Source of the DNA: Allium sativum
Taxonomy: Eukaryota > Streptophyta > Magnoliopsida > Asparagales > Amaryllidaceae
DNA length: 64,000 nucleotides
Assembly (NCBI GenBank): GCA_030737875.1
Contig: CM060912.1
Coordinates: 458,556,310 to 458,620,309, forward strand
Direction: 5' to 3'
The position numbers were made by a program, and so were the translations under genes. Below the pieces are notes generated by a model. The model ran no database searches. It was not told the DNA's origin and saw only the letters and a list, made by a program, of their open reading frames with translations. Shown piece by piece: positions 21,965 to 33,232 of the stretch; within the stretch, counting starts at the first letter, position 1, and every line of letters starts with the position of its first letter.

Positions 21965-24900
21965 ATGGCTGAAGATCTTAACATCCCGGAGGGTTTAGTT
22001 ATACCACTATGGTATAGGAGGTTGCAAGAGGCTAGGGCCGCGGCTGCGGGTCCGGCCAATGCTACTACACCAGAGACAACCGCTCCTCCTCCTCAGCCTA
22101 GAGTGGATAATTTTGCTAAGGTTTGCAAGGAGTTCAAGGCTATAGGAGGAAAACCTTTTCTTGGTTCAGAGACTTTCGTAGAGGCTAGAGATTGGCTTAA
22201 GGAAGTGGAAGAGTTGCTAGATATCTTTGAAGTGGAAGAGGGAAAGAAAGTCAAGTTGGCGGCTTGGTTAATGAAGGGAGAGGCCTCATTCTGGTGGGAG
22301 GTCACTAATGGAGAACGCCCTGTTGACTCTTGGGCAGATTTTAAGCAAAGGTTTGGGGCTAAGTTTCTCTCAAGGGCGGAAGAGAATCTGTTTATGGAGA
22401 AGTTCTTGAATTTGAAGCAAGGGAATCTCACGGTGAAAGAATATGTCAACAAATTCAATCAATTAGCAAGGTTTGGCATAGAGTTGGTGAATACACCGGA
22501 GAAGAAGGCTTTGAGGTTCGTTAGAGGCTTGAACGAACCATTGCAAGGAATAGCTATGACTCACATTCCTATGGGGGCCACTTTTGAGAAGCTTGTCTAC
22601 ATGGCACTTATGCATGAGGATGATAAGAATTCTAAGGCACCAGAGAAAAAGGGGGATCAGAAGAAACCGCAACAGCAACAACAAGGCAAGGGCGGAAAAG
22701 GCAATGGTGACAAAAAGAAGACGAAGAAGAAGTGCTTCAATTGTGGAACACCAGGACACCTCAGTAAGGATTGTCGCAAAAAGAAGAAGACCGGTTGCTT
22801 TCATTGTGGTGAAGCAGGGCATCTTGTGAAAAACTGCCCAAAGAAGGGGCAGAAGACGGGGTCTACCTCAGGAGGCCAGGTGCAAGCTCTTATAGCACCA
22901 CCTCAGTCAGGGGGGCAAGTTCAGGTTCTCTCAGTTCCACCGATTCAGCAGAGAGGTAGAACTATTTCCGTTGAAAGTCTGGTTTTTCTGTTTGATCATC
23001 CAGTTCGTACTTTGTTTGACTCTGGCGCATCGCATTCTTTTATCTCATCATCGTTAGTTGAGTCACTGCACTTAGACACCAGTCTAGTTGATGATCCCTT
23101 GGTTGTCTCAAACCCAATTGGGGGCTCCATATATCTGTCTATGATATGTTTGGGTTTGAAGATTTCTATACTTAGCGTTGAGTTTAGATGTGATGCTTTT
23201 GTATTGAGCTTCACGGGCTATGGGTTGATCTTGGGCATGGACTGGTTATCCAGTAATGGTGCCGTTCTTGATTGCGAAAGGAGAGTTGTCAGGCTCATGA
23301 CCCGCTTGGGTAACACTCTCGAGATCTCTTGCAATCCCATGGAATCTGTTTTGCTAAGTTATCTTGAATCGCTCGATGCTTCGGTCGAAAGTTTGTGTTC
23401 TGTCAGAGTAGTCCGGGAATATCCGGATGTGTTTGAAGAAGTAAAGGGTTTGCCTCCGAAGCGGGAGATAGATTTCCGAATTTATTTGGTGGATAATGCC
23501 AAACCAGTGTCTTTGCCAGTACGCCACATGGCTCCTCGTGAGAGAAGAGAACTTCATAAGCAAGTAGGGGAGTTGCTTGAGAAGGGGTTCATAAGGCGAA
23601 GTATATCGGAGTGGGGAGCTCCAGTAGTGTTTGCCACGAAGGCGGATGGGTCCCTCAGACTTTGTGTGGATTATAGGGAACTTAATAAGCTCACGAAGAA
23701 GAATAGACACCCATTACCGAGGATAGATGATCTCTTTGATCAGTTGGTTGGCGCGTCAGTATTTTCGCAGATGGACTTAGCTACAGGATTTCATCAGTTA
23801 AGAGTGGCGGAGGACAGTATAGAGAAGACTGCTTTCCGGACTCCGGATGGTTTTTATGAGTGGCTAGTGATGCCATTTGGGTTGACAAACGCCCCCGCAT
23901 ACTTTGTTGATCTCATGAGTAGAGTGTTCAGAGAGTATCTGAATAAGTTTGTAGTAGTTTTTGTGGATGACATCTTGGTCTTTTCCAAGAATGAAGAAGA
24001 GCATGCCTTACATCTCAAGGAAGTGTTGGAGACTCTTCGAGCGCATAGTCTTAAAGCTAAATTCTCTAAATGCCATTTTTGGAGAAGAGAAGTGCGATTC
24101 TTAGGGCATGTGGTCTCTAAGGAAGGGATAGCTGTGGATCCCGCAAAGATAGTATCTATCCAGGATTGGAAAGTTCCTAGAAATGCTACCGAGGTAAGAA
24201 GTTTCTTGGGGTTGGCAGGATATTATAGGAAGTTCATCAAAGACTTCGCGAAGATATTAGCCCCATTAACCCGCTTGACGAAGAAGAATCTGGTTTTCTC
24301 ATGGGATGTAGATTGTGATGATGCTTTCCGACGGTTAAAGAGAGCTTTGACCACCGCTCCAGTTTTAGTGCTTCCAGATGGGAGTAAGCCGTTTGTTGTT
24401 TATACCGATGCTTGTGGAACAGGATTAGGCGCAGTCTTGATGCAGGAGGGAAGGGTAATAGCCTATGGAGGGAGACAATTGAGAGTGCATGAGAAGAATT
24501 ACCCTACCCATGATCTAGAGTTGGCCGCGATTGTTTTCGCACTTAAGTCTTGGCGCCATTATCTTCTTGGTGAGAGATTCGAGTTGTTCACCGACCATAA
24601 ATCATTGAAGTACTTATTCTCTCAGAAGGATTTAAACTTAAGACAGCAAAGGTGGATGGAGTTCTTAGCATCCTATGATTTCGAGATAGCGTATACCCCT
24701 GGTAAGGGTAACGTGGTGGCAGACGCCTTAAGTAGAAAAAGGCTATCTTTGAGTCCATTGTTCGTGGAACGACGAAGCTTGGAGTTTCTTTCTTTGTTTG
24801 ACTTCAGACCTTCTGTTGATTTTGTACCTGGTTTGTTGGCATCCTTGGAGGTTAGACCTACTCTTTTGAGACGGATTGGCGAGGCTCAGCGAGACGACCC

Positions 24901-26392
24901 ACAGTTGGTTGTGTTGGTAGAGAAGCTTATAAGAGGGGAGTCGTCCAGCCATTTGGGTAGATACACCATAGATGATAAGGGATGGTTGCATAGAGACGGT
25001 AGACTTTGTGTACCGCAAGATGAGGGTTTGAAGAAGGCTATTTTGGATGATGCACATCGTTCAAGAATGACTATTCATCCCGGTGGAGACAAAATGTACC
25101 AAGACATGAAGAGAGTTTTCTTTTGGGCCGGTATGAAGAAAGATGTGGCCGAGTATGTGGCTAGATGCTTAGTGTGCCAACAAGTTAAAGTGGAGCAAAG
25201 GAAACCCGGTGGGTTGCTACACCCATTGGAAGTTCCACAGTGGAAGTGGGATAGTGTCTCGATGGATTTCATCGACGGGTTACCGAGATCGAGGAAGGGC
25301 AATACGGGAATTTGGGTTGTGGTAGACAGACTTACAAAGAGTGCCCATTTTATACCCGTAAAGAGTAAGAGGACCGCTCCATGGCTTGCTTCAGTCTATG
25401 TTAGAGAGATTGTTAGATTGCATGGCGTACCATCCAGCATTGTGAGTGATCGAGATCCTATTTTCACTAGTGAGTTTTGGAGAAGTTTGCAAGAGGCGGT
25501 AGGGACTCAGTTGTGTTTGAGCACCGCATATCATCCTCAGACGGACGGTCAGACCGAGAGGGTGAACCGTATCTTAGAAGATCTTTTGAGGCTTTGTATC
25601 TTGGATTTTGGAGGTACATGGGAAGAACATCTTCCTTTGGTGGAGTTCGCATATAATAACAGCTTTCAGTCCAGTATTGGTATGGCTCCTTTCGAAGCTC
25701 TTTATGGAAGGCCTTGTCGATCTCCTACATGTTGGTGGGAATCTACGGATAAGATCTTGCTTGGGCCGGATATGGTTAGAGAGACTTCAGAGAAGATTGA
25801 TTTAATTCGAAAAAGGATGAAAGCAGCGCAAGATAGACAGAAATCTTATGCGGATCGGAGAAGGACGGATCTTGAGTTTGAGGTTGGGGACATGGTTTTT
25901 GTCAAAGTATCTCCATTGAGAAATGTTGTTCGCTTTGGGTCCGTAGGGAAGTTAGCACCGAGATTTGTTGGGCCGTTTCCTATTAAGGAAAGGACTGGAC
26001 GGATGGCATATAGGGTGGAGTTGCCCGACAGACTTAGTGGTGTTCATGATGTATTCCATGTATCACATTTGAGGAAGTGCTTACATGAGACCGCGGAGGT
26101 GGTAGAGCCGAGCTTGCTTAGAGATGTAGAGGTAGAGCGTGATGCGACGATTCGACGAGCTCCTACTCGCATCCTTGGGTCAGAAACTAGGAAGTTGAGG
26201 AACAGAGAAGTTCAGCTAGTTAAAGTGCAATGGGGAGATGACGAAAGCAATGCTACTTGGGAGACGGAAGCAAAGATGCGTTCTTTGTATCCATTTCTTT
26301 TTGAGAGTATGTCTTTTAACTTCTCCTTTATTGCTTGTCTAGTACTTATCTTATCTTTAGTATATCCTCTCGCTAATACCTATGACCTTTAG
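21965..26392 (+). CDS. Gag-Pol polyprotein, Tekay-like Ty3/Gypsy, intact
   Basis: 1475-residue polyprotein that packages the element RNA, processes itself, reverse-transcribes and integrates. I choose the ATG at 21965 ([10 protein letters not shown]) because gag proper begins there; an in-frame ATG at 21881 would add 28 residues. Order: retrotransposon gag (about 69-219); two CCHC knuckles (257-270 and 278-291); aspartic protease [11 protein letters not shown] (Asp352); RT with FVDD (first Asp 668); RNase H with YTDACGTG (Asp815); integrase HHCC finger (starting His1031); integrase core Asp1101, Asp1162, Glu1198 (DX35E). The C-terminal [18 protein letters not shown] stretch (about 1415-1445) looks like a chromodomain-related tail. 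All key catalytic residues are present and there is no stop or frameshift. Confidence 0.95.
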   Translation: MAEDLNIPEGLVIPLWYRRLQEARAAAAGPANATTPETTAPPPQPRVDNFAKVCKEFKAIGGKPFLGSETFVEARDWLKEVEELLDIFEVEEGKKVKLAAWLMKGEASFWWEVTNGERPVDSWADFKQRFGAKFLSRAEENLFMEKFLNLKQGNLTVKEYVNKFNQLARFGIELVNTPEKKALRFVRGLNEPLQGIAMTHIPMGATFEKLVYMALMHEDDKNSKAPEKKGDQKKPQQQQQGKGGKGNGDKKKTKKKCFNCGTPGHLSKDCRKKKKTGCFHCGEAGHLVKNCPKKGQKTGSTSGGQVQALIAPPQSGGQVQVLSVPPIQQRGRTISVESLVFLFDHPVRTLFDSGASHSFISSSLVESLHLDTSLVDDPLVVSNPIGGSIYLSMICLGLKISILSVEFRCDAFVLSFTGYGLILGMDWLSSNGAVLDCERRVVRLMTRLGNTLEISCNPMESVLLSYLESLDASVESLCSVRVVREYPDVFEEVKGLPPKREIDFRIYLVDNAKPVSLPVRHMAPRERRELHKQVGELLEKGFIRRSISEWGAPVVFATKADGSLRLCVDYRELNKLTKKNRHPLPRIDDLFDQLVGASVFSQMDLATGFHQLRVAEDSIEKTAFRTPDGFYEWLVMPFGLTNAPAYFVDLMSRVFREYLNKFVVVFVDDILVFSKNEEEHALHLKEVLETLRAHSLKAKFSKCHFWRREVRFLGHVVSKEGIAVDPAKIVSIQDWKVPRNATEVRSFLGLAGYYRKFIKDFAKILAPLTRLTKKNLVFSWDVDCDDAFRRLKRALTTAPVLVLPDGSKPFVVYTDACGTGLGAVLMQEGRVIAYGGRQLRVHEKNYPTHDLELAAIVFALKSWRHYLLGERFELFTDHKSLKYLFSQKDLNLRQQRWMEFLASYDFEIAYTPGKGNVVADALSRKRLSLSPLFVERRSLEFLSLFDFRPSVDFVPGLLASLEVRPTLLRRIGEAQRDDPQLVVLVEKLIRGESSSHLGRYTIDDKGWLHRDGRLCVPQDEGLKKAILDDAHRSRMTIHPGGDKMYQDMKRVFFWAGMKKDVAEYVARCLVCQQVKVEQRKPGGLLHPLEVPQWKWDSVSMDFIDGLPRSRKGNTGIWVVVDRLTKSAHFIPVKSKRTAPWLASVYVREIVRLHGVPSSIVSDRDPIFTSEFWRSLQEAVGTQLCLSTAYHPQTDGQTERVNRILEDLLRLCILDFGGTWEEHLPLVEFAYNNSFQSSIGMAPFEALYGRPCRSPTCWWESTDKILLGPDMVRETSEKIDLIRKRMKAAQDRQKSYADRRRTDLEFEVGDMVFVKVSPLRNVVRFGSVGKLAPRFVGPFPIKERTGRMAYRVELPDRLSGVHDVFHVSHLRKCLHETAEVVEPSLLRDVEVERDATIRRAPTRILGSETRKLRNREVQLVKVQWGDDESNATWETEAKMRSLYPFLFESMSFNFSFIACLVLILSLVYPLANTYDL

Positions 26393-26900
26393 ATAGGGTA
26401 AAACCTATGGTTGAGACATGTGTTTGAAACATGTTATGGTTGATGGATGCATATGGATGCAATTGTTTGCTAGTGGTTGCTCGTGGATGCATATACACAC
26501 ACATTAGGCACTAGATCGGCTCAGTCACTTCATGTTGCATATTGCATAAATGGATGTGGTAGTTAGATTGATGGATGTATCATGGCTGTGTTATCATATG
26601 GATGATGCATTTTTGTGTATGGTTGTGCACGCATGTAGAAATTTGTATGTGTCAATAGGGTTTCGCATACATATTGGATGCATGGCACTATCATGGTTTG
26701 CATTAAGGAGGTTTACTGTATCAGTAACCGCCTGATTTTCGCATTAGGTAAGTACATATACACACACTTTTGCATATATCCATCCAGCATTTAGAATCTT
26801 GTAAGGACAATGATTGCTCGTGGATGATGCTTTGAGTAGATGGATGATTGGATGGTAGGATACGTTCTTCCTAACTTGAAGATTTCGGGGACGAAATCCT
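26393..26900 (+). other. 3' untranslated region of the young Gypsy
   Basis: Non-coding region rich in ATGGATG-like words (TGGATGCATATGGATGC and similar). It ends with GATTTCGGGGACGAAATCC just before the polypurine tract. I do not believe any of its short frames. Confidence 0.7.
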
Positions 26901-26915
26901 TTAAGGAGGGGAGAA
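26901..26915 (+). promoter_or_regulatory. Polypurine tract of the young Gypsy
   Basis: TTAAGGAGGGGAGAA lies directly before the 3' LTR start at 26916. Confidence 0.8.
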
Positions 26916-29900
26916 TGTAACAACCCGTATTTTCAATAACCTGTAATAACATAAATCGAGGCAGAATTTAATTCTAAAATGGGAATCAAGGGAAACGGGC
27001 TATGCCATTGTGTTCGTCTCGGAAAAATACGCGAAATAGAGTCCGAGTTTTCGAAAATCGGAGTCCGTATGACCAAGATATGGCCTCGCGAAGTTTCACG
27101 AAAATTCCCAAATTAAAGTATACTTAATTAAGTGAAATGGGTTGTGTAGATATATATATATATATATTGATATATATATATATATATAATTGAAAATTTA
27201 ATAAATAAATATGCAAAAATGCTCAAAACAGCGAATTGGGAGAGGGGAATAACCGAACCGGCCGATTTTTGAAGTCGACCCGAGCCCGCTGGGTCGACTA
27301 GGGGTTAATCCAGGGTGTTTGGCTGTCAACCCGTGGGCCGATTCGCTCAAGTGCAGATTTTGCATTTGAATGGTTCTCATGGTCCATCTTTAATCTAAAG
27401 GCCCTAGATGGTTCCTACACTTGACTTCTTCCCCAAGACATGCTTTGATGGCTTGGATTGAATCTAGGGTTAATCCTATGGCCTAAAACACTTGCCTAAT
27501 CTATAAATAAGACCCTAACCTACCCTAATTCATTCATAATTAAACCTAGTGACTAAACTATGGCAAAATGCTAGCTCTCATGGCCTCCACTAATTTTATG
27601 AAGAGGGTTGCATACTAATCACTCTCTAATCAACTTCTAATCCCTTCTTAGCATCTTAATCTTCTTCATTTGGTGTTCAAAGTTGCTAGTTGTGAGTTTC
27701 TATCACTTTGATGATCTTTTGGTAAACTAATTAGATGAGATGTGATGAGATTTATGGTTTTGTATGTGGGTTAATGAGCTTTGAATCATATGATATGATG
27801 TTAGCATTAATCTTATGTTTATGCATGTTGAGTATGTAAGCTTATGCAAGTTTAATATGATGTATGTTATGTTTGCATGATGCTAAATATGCAAGTTGTG
27901 GGCTATGTAATCATATGCATGTTATGCAAGTTCATGGTAATATGCTATGCAAGTTACATGTTTGTTAATATGCAAGTTACATGTTTGTTAATATGCAAGT
28001 TACATGTATGTAAATATGCAAGTTACATGTTTGTTAATATGCAAGTTACATGTTTGTTAATATGCAAGTTACATGTATGTAAATATGCAAGTTACATGTT
28101 TCTTTATATGCAAGTTACATGTTTGTTAATATGCGAGTTACATGTATGTAAATATGCAAGTTACATGTTTATTAATATGCAAGTTCATGATGACACATTA
28201 TGCAAGTCTATAAGCTAATATGCAAGTTTGTTATGCAAAATGAATATGTAAGTTATGTGACATATTATATGCAAGTTATGTGACATGTTATGCAAGTTCA
28301 TATGCAAGTTATGTGTTTGTTAATATGCAAGATGGCACCTTTGAAACATGTTCATTCATATGCAAGTTGACACCTTTTATATGTGTTATATCATGAACGA
28401 AATTACGTGGGAACGATGGGGTAATTAAATGCATAAGTTAATAAGATTGTGTGAAATTAATATAATTATGCATAACACAAAATAAATAAACATAGTATGG
28501 GAATTTGCCTATTTGGTTAGGTGTACCCATACTATGTGTTGGGAATTTACCTATTGAGTTAGGTCTACCCCATGGGAATTTACCTATTAAGTTAGGTCTA
28601 CCCATGTTAAGAAAACTTGATTAATTAGGGATAATTAATATAAAATTATGAGGGTGATTAATTAGGTGTAATTAATTGACTAAGACACGAGGTTGGACTC
28701 AGTTGTAGCGTAAAACTGCCCGGACCCAACCGGCTTAACCAGTTGCTACAAATGTTAGCCCAATGTGAGAGGTCTTAGGCACAAACTAAATACGTAATTA
28801 ATGTAAAGACACGAGGTTAGACTCTGTTATGACATAAGGCTGCCCGGACCCAACCGGCTTAACCAGCGGTCATAAAAGACAGTCTAATGTGAGAGGTCTT
28901 TACAAAGGTTACGTTCTTAATTAATTAATTAAGAAACACTTAACCACATTAGCATGTAGAGGGACATGAGGGGTTAAGTGGGTGCCTCGGGTGGCATGAG
29001 AAAATCTAGTGGTTGCCTTGGGTGGCAATAGAAAATACGATTAGAATACTTAACCAAAATAGAACATGTAATTAAAACATGATTAAAGGGTTAAGTGGGA
29101 TATACTAGAAAAAGGGACAAGCTTAGGTGGGTAGCTTGTGGAGGCCCATTTCAACCAGTAACCCATACGTATCTTTGTGGGCTCGACCCATGTCGAGGAC
29201 GGGACACGCATACTGGGCTTGACTGTAAGAGGCAAACGGGTTAGCGGTGGCAACGCAAGTCCAACGGGCTTCATATGCGTGAGTGGGCCCGGGCTGGTAG
29301 GTAAGCCGTTGTTGCATCGAGTAGATATAAGCCGTGCACCTTTAGTTTCATCAGGTTGCCACATTGGGGAATGATACATCCCACGGTGGGGCCAGCACGG
29401 GTATCTACGTTAGGGAGCCGATCGAATGGGAAGTAGTGTGTACACCTAGTGGATTGTAGGGCCCCGTGGCGCCTACTTGGTCACCTAGGGGTACGCAGGT
29501 ACTAATTAGTAAATTTTATAAGTCCTTGGGTGGGATCAACCTTTAAGTTAGGAACGACTGGTGTGGTGCAGTTTAGTAATTTACCTTAGGGAGGGTAGAT
29601 GCGTCTTTATCCTTTATCTTCGTTTAGTTGACTGCTTAGGGTAGCCATTCATCCCTATATGTTACCGTATATAAGTTTATGTCTTCTCTGGTTACTTTAA
29701 CGATTGTATTGTTAAAGTTATAGGACTCGCTCAGACTTATGTCTGACCCTGTTGTTTTTATCTTTTTCCCAACCCTCAGGTCCTACGGTGGATCCTAGCA
29801 GTAGTGGAGCTTGATCGGATTGCTGTTCCAGTCTTTAGGAGCTTGGATAGATGTGAAGCTCCAGTTATCCAGTTATCTTTTCTTTTGTTTGGCTATTGTA

Positions 29901-30136
29901 TGAGAGTGGGATTATGTACTTCTTTATTTTGATGGATATTGTACTTGACCTTTATTGTGGTTTTATGATGTAACCAGACATGTTTTACTTCCGCTGTTAT
30001 GAGATGATGTTTTAAAATTTCAAGTACTATTTATATCTGTCTTGTTGTAATTTTTCTGTTCTATATTCACTAAAATACTCCACCGATGCTATGGCATTCC
30101 CTTAGTGAGTGATCATAGCGGGAGTGGGGTGTTACA
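26916..30136 (+). repeat. 3' LTR of the young Gypsy
   Basis: 3221 bp, matching the 5' LTR apart from TA microsatellite lengths near 27150-27187 and one substitution at 27286. The TATA box (27502-27509), the 23-bp array (about 27945-28179) and the two structured units (about 28680-28778 and 28802-28904) are repeated at an offset of 8372. Confidence 0.95.
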
Positions 30137-30141
30137 TAACC

Positions 30142-33065
30142 ACTTAGTTAACTTAACTAATTCACTTTGATTTACTCTAACCGATTCACTTAGTTTAACT
30201 TAACAAATTCACTTCGATTAACTCGACCAATTCACTTGGTTAACTTGACCAATTCACTTGGTTAACTCCTATTTATTTAACAAATAAATATCTATCCTTT
30301 ATATTTCTTTTAACGAATATAATTCCTTTATATTTTGATTAACAAATATATCCCCTTATATTCGATTAACATATATATTCCCTTGTATTTGATTTACAAA
30401 TATAATTCTTTTATATTTGTTTTTACCAACTATATTCCTTTATATTCAGGATCCTTTTTCTTATATATATATATATATATATAAAATCCCTTGATTTTAT
30501 ATAAATAAACTATTTTCAAAATATACTTTGAAAACCCCTCTCCGACATTCTGGTATTTCTCATGGTATTTAACACACCATATAACAACGATAAATATCGT
30601 CCCACCACACATAATCACACAGATTATATACATCACATTATATATCACAATATAAAAATCACAGTAAAATAACTGTTGAGGAATCCAGTTGGATTCCTCC
30701 AACCTGTTTCCCTGCACCACAGATGTTAGACAACACCAGTATAATATTCTGATAAACAGAATCAACATATAACTATTTGATGGTTTATATATATATAAAT
30801 ATATACGTAAATATATATATATATATATATATAAAATTTCTACTAACTGACTAGCAGTTCAATCAACAGTCAACACACTGTCAAACAACAGATAATTAAC
30901 AGTTCTAAGAACACGTTGTAAAAATAGAACTGTATAGAGTTGGTGAGTTTTACTCACATTTGCGCGTTAGCCGTTAAATAACGGTTTGCGTCCGCTGATT
31001 GGTTTGGTTACGATCAGATCAAACAGTCGTTCGATCTAACTGTAATTTGTTCCTGTTTCCCAACGCGTCCAGACCAGTTCCAGAATATTCGGTTCGTCAA
31101 ATCCTTCATTCAGCCCATCCTCCTCTTAAATGTTTAGCCCATCTTTCTCTTATATAATAGTATATATATCCCTTCATTCCACTGGGCTTGTCTCAAAATA
31201 TTCTGCCAAATCAGTTAAACAAAACCCAGACCCACAAAAGAAAAAGAAAACAGACCCGCGTGAAAAGTTGGACAGTGAACTTCACCAACTTATCCTTTTA
31301 TTTTTCGGTTATTACTTTGAACTAGCTGACCACATTTCCTTGATCCTAACGTTTTGCATACAGCCTTCACCCATTCATACAGGCACTCCTCCTAAAACCA
31401 TTAATTCATTTTTATGAAGCCTTCCCACAGATGAACTTCAATCCCCTTATTAAAACCAAAACAACTTCATGAATTTCTGACCGTCATTAACCCCAATTAA
31501 ATCCTTCAATGCTTAAGTCCTTCTTCCATTTGAATCCACGCAACCGCTATCAGTTTTCGAACAAAAGGAAATGCCGCCCTCTTCCCATCGCAATACATAC
31601 AGCACCGCTGATTCCATTAGACCGTCGTTCATCCATTATTTTAGAAAAAGAAAACGTACAACTCAAGTGAGCTCCTCAATCCGATCCCTCTTCTCTTTCG
31701 TTACTCACCAACCTTCACCGCTCTCATCACCTACTCCCCCTCGTTGATCAACTACTTCACGCATCAGACCCATCTCCGAACTCCACTATTTCCTTGAACC
31801 CATGGTAGCAGTAAAAAGAATGTCTCCCAGTATTTTGTTTTTTTCTCGCTTTACATACCCATCTCCTCGCTTAACCCTCAGCACCAATCATGCAAACCCG
31901 AACTGCCCTATCCAACTACAACAAAGAAAACGACCCCCTGATAAACCCTTCGCCACCGTCATGCCCTTCCCCGCGAGCTTCTACCACCTGAAACTGACTT
32001 CGACTTCGCCAAACTTCACCTCGAGATGTTGAACTACCGGTTGAAACCTGCAACAACCCTTAAATCGTGAATTAATCCTTCATCTCCCCCAAACATCACT
32101 CCAAACGCACGGCTACTGAAAAGCGTCGAACCTTAGATGAGTTCGAACTTGATGAAAGGTATGTCGTTGGGAAGAGAAAGTAAAGAGGAGCTCGAGATTT
32201 TTAAGTCTTGCGGTTTTGAAGAAAAAAAAAAAAAGAAAGAAGTGGCGGCTCATTATTTCGATCAGAGGAAGGAATCATATTAGGTTTCGTTTGTAAAGGC
32301 ATTATATAGGATTTTTTGTTTCGAATGTATGGATCTTCTGAGTGCCAAGTATTTTGTTTTGAACCAAAGAAAATGGTCGGTTGAAATGAGTGCAACGTGG
32401 TCCTTTGTTAAATGTTATAAAGTTTGCCCTCATGTTTTATAAAGAATTTCCTTTCTTTACAACTGTTGTCGACAGAAGTAAACATACCGTTGTAATCAGC
32501 TTGGTGCCATGATCCCAAAAATATAATAATACCGGTAGATGGACTCATAATTTGAAACTTCAACATGTTGATTTCAGGGTGCGAAATACTTCAAATAAAA
32601 AGTTGCTTATTTAATTTATTAAAAATTACAATAAAATTCTAAAAATTAAATTATCACTACTTCCCAAAAGAACCTTGTCTAAATTCAAACCCGATCTCTA
32701 GTTATATCGAATAAACCGATACGGTCGATAACCGATTCTATAGCGACTATTTCAAAATTTGATTTGGACATACATCAAAATCTACATGACGAAATCTCGA
32801 TTTTTCTCTTCCACTAGAAAGATATACTCCACCAGCTCCATACGTTTCTTGTTTCACAGAAATCCGGCTTAAAATGAATCATGTACATTCAGTTGAAGTT
32901 CAAATCGCCAAATAGCGAACTGCAGCGCCATTTCGAGCTCGGTTTTAATTATAATTATAAATTATAAGTTTGAACGTTGTACTTTAAGTTATCGATATCG
33001 CCAAATCGATATATAAATCATTAAATAAATTAATTATTCGACAGCTAACAAAACGCGCCATTACA
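30142..33065 (-). repeat. LARD 5' LTR (right copy), second segment
   Basis: Resumes the LARD LTR after the young Gypsy and its duplicated TAACC. It matches 10709-13621 with few differences, mostly TA and A-run lengths (near 30460, 30800 and 32221). It ends GCGCCATTACA at 33065, next to the right-hand ATTTT duplication. The minus-strand TATA candidate is at 32301-32309. No gene. Confidence 0.85.
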
Positions 33066-33227
33066 ATTTTTATTTCTATTTATTTAGCATCTGTGTTTGA
33101 ATATGTGTCTGTATTTGTGTTAGTAGTGTTTGATTCATTCTGTTATTCACATAAGTTTTTTATTTTGTTTAAATTCTCTCAAACACTATTCATCCCCCTC
33201 TTGTGTTTGATTTGCCTTAACGATCCA
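33066..33227 (+). repeat. Copia-type 3' LTR, segment 3 of 3
   Basis: The LTR resumes after the LARD and its duplicated ATTTT. The CATCCCCCTCTTGTGTTTG string is the kind found at the end of plant Copia LTRs. The end is placed at about 33227 (a CA) because Gypsy gag sequence follows at once; the exact base is uncertain. Net LTR length without insertions is about 1.35 kb. Confidence 0.6.
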
Positions 33228-33232
33228 TTCTG

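Larger units (their letters stand above)
18546..30136 (+). mobile_element. Young, intact Tekay-like Ty3/Gypsy retrotransposon
   Basis: Complete 11,591-bp element. The LTRs (18546-21764, 26916-30136) both run TGTAACAACCCG to GGGGTGTTACA, and TAACC duplications flank it (18541-18545, 30137-30141). The uninterrupted left LARD LTR reads straight through this site with one TAACC (about 10708), which proves the insertion. PBS, one unbroken gag-pol frame and polypurine tract are all present. The LTRs differ by the lengths of two TA microsatellites and one substitution that I could find (T at 18915, C at 27286). Integration was therefore very recent and the copy may still be able to move. Confidence 0.95.
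6970..33065 (-). mobile_element. LARD-like non-autonomous Gypsy element with giant LTRs
   Basis: Non-coding LTR element lying on the minus strand. Read on its own strand it starts TGTAATGGCGCG and ends CAGCCGTTACA, and 5-bp ATTTT duplications flank it (6965-6969 and 33066-33070). Left LTR 6970-13621 (6652 bp); right LTR 15004-33065, about 6.47 kb after removing the nested 18546-30141. The core is only 13622-15003 (1382 bp), with a polypurine tract and an initiator-Met-type PBS but no gag or pol. Such large, coding-free elements depend on proteins made elsewhere. PBS, LTR-end and AAGGGGGGAAG signals point to a Tekay-type Gypsy relative. The LTRs differ by about 1% by eye outside one anomalous end. 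Confidence 0.85.
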
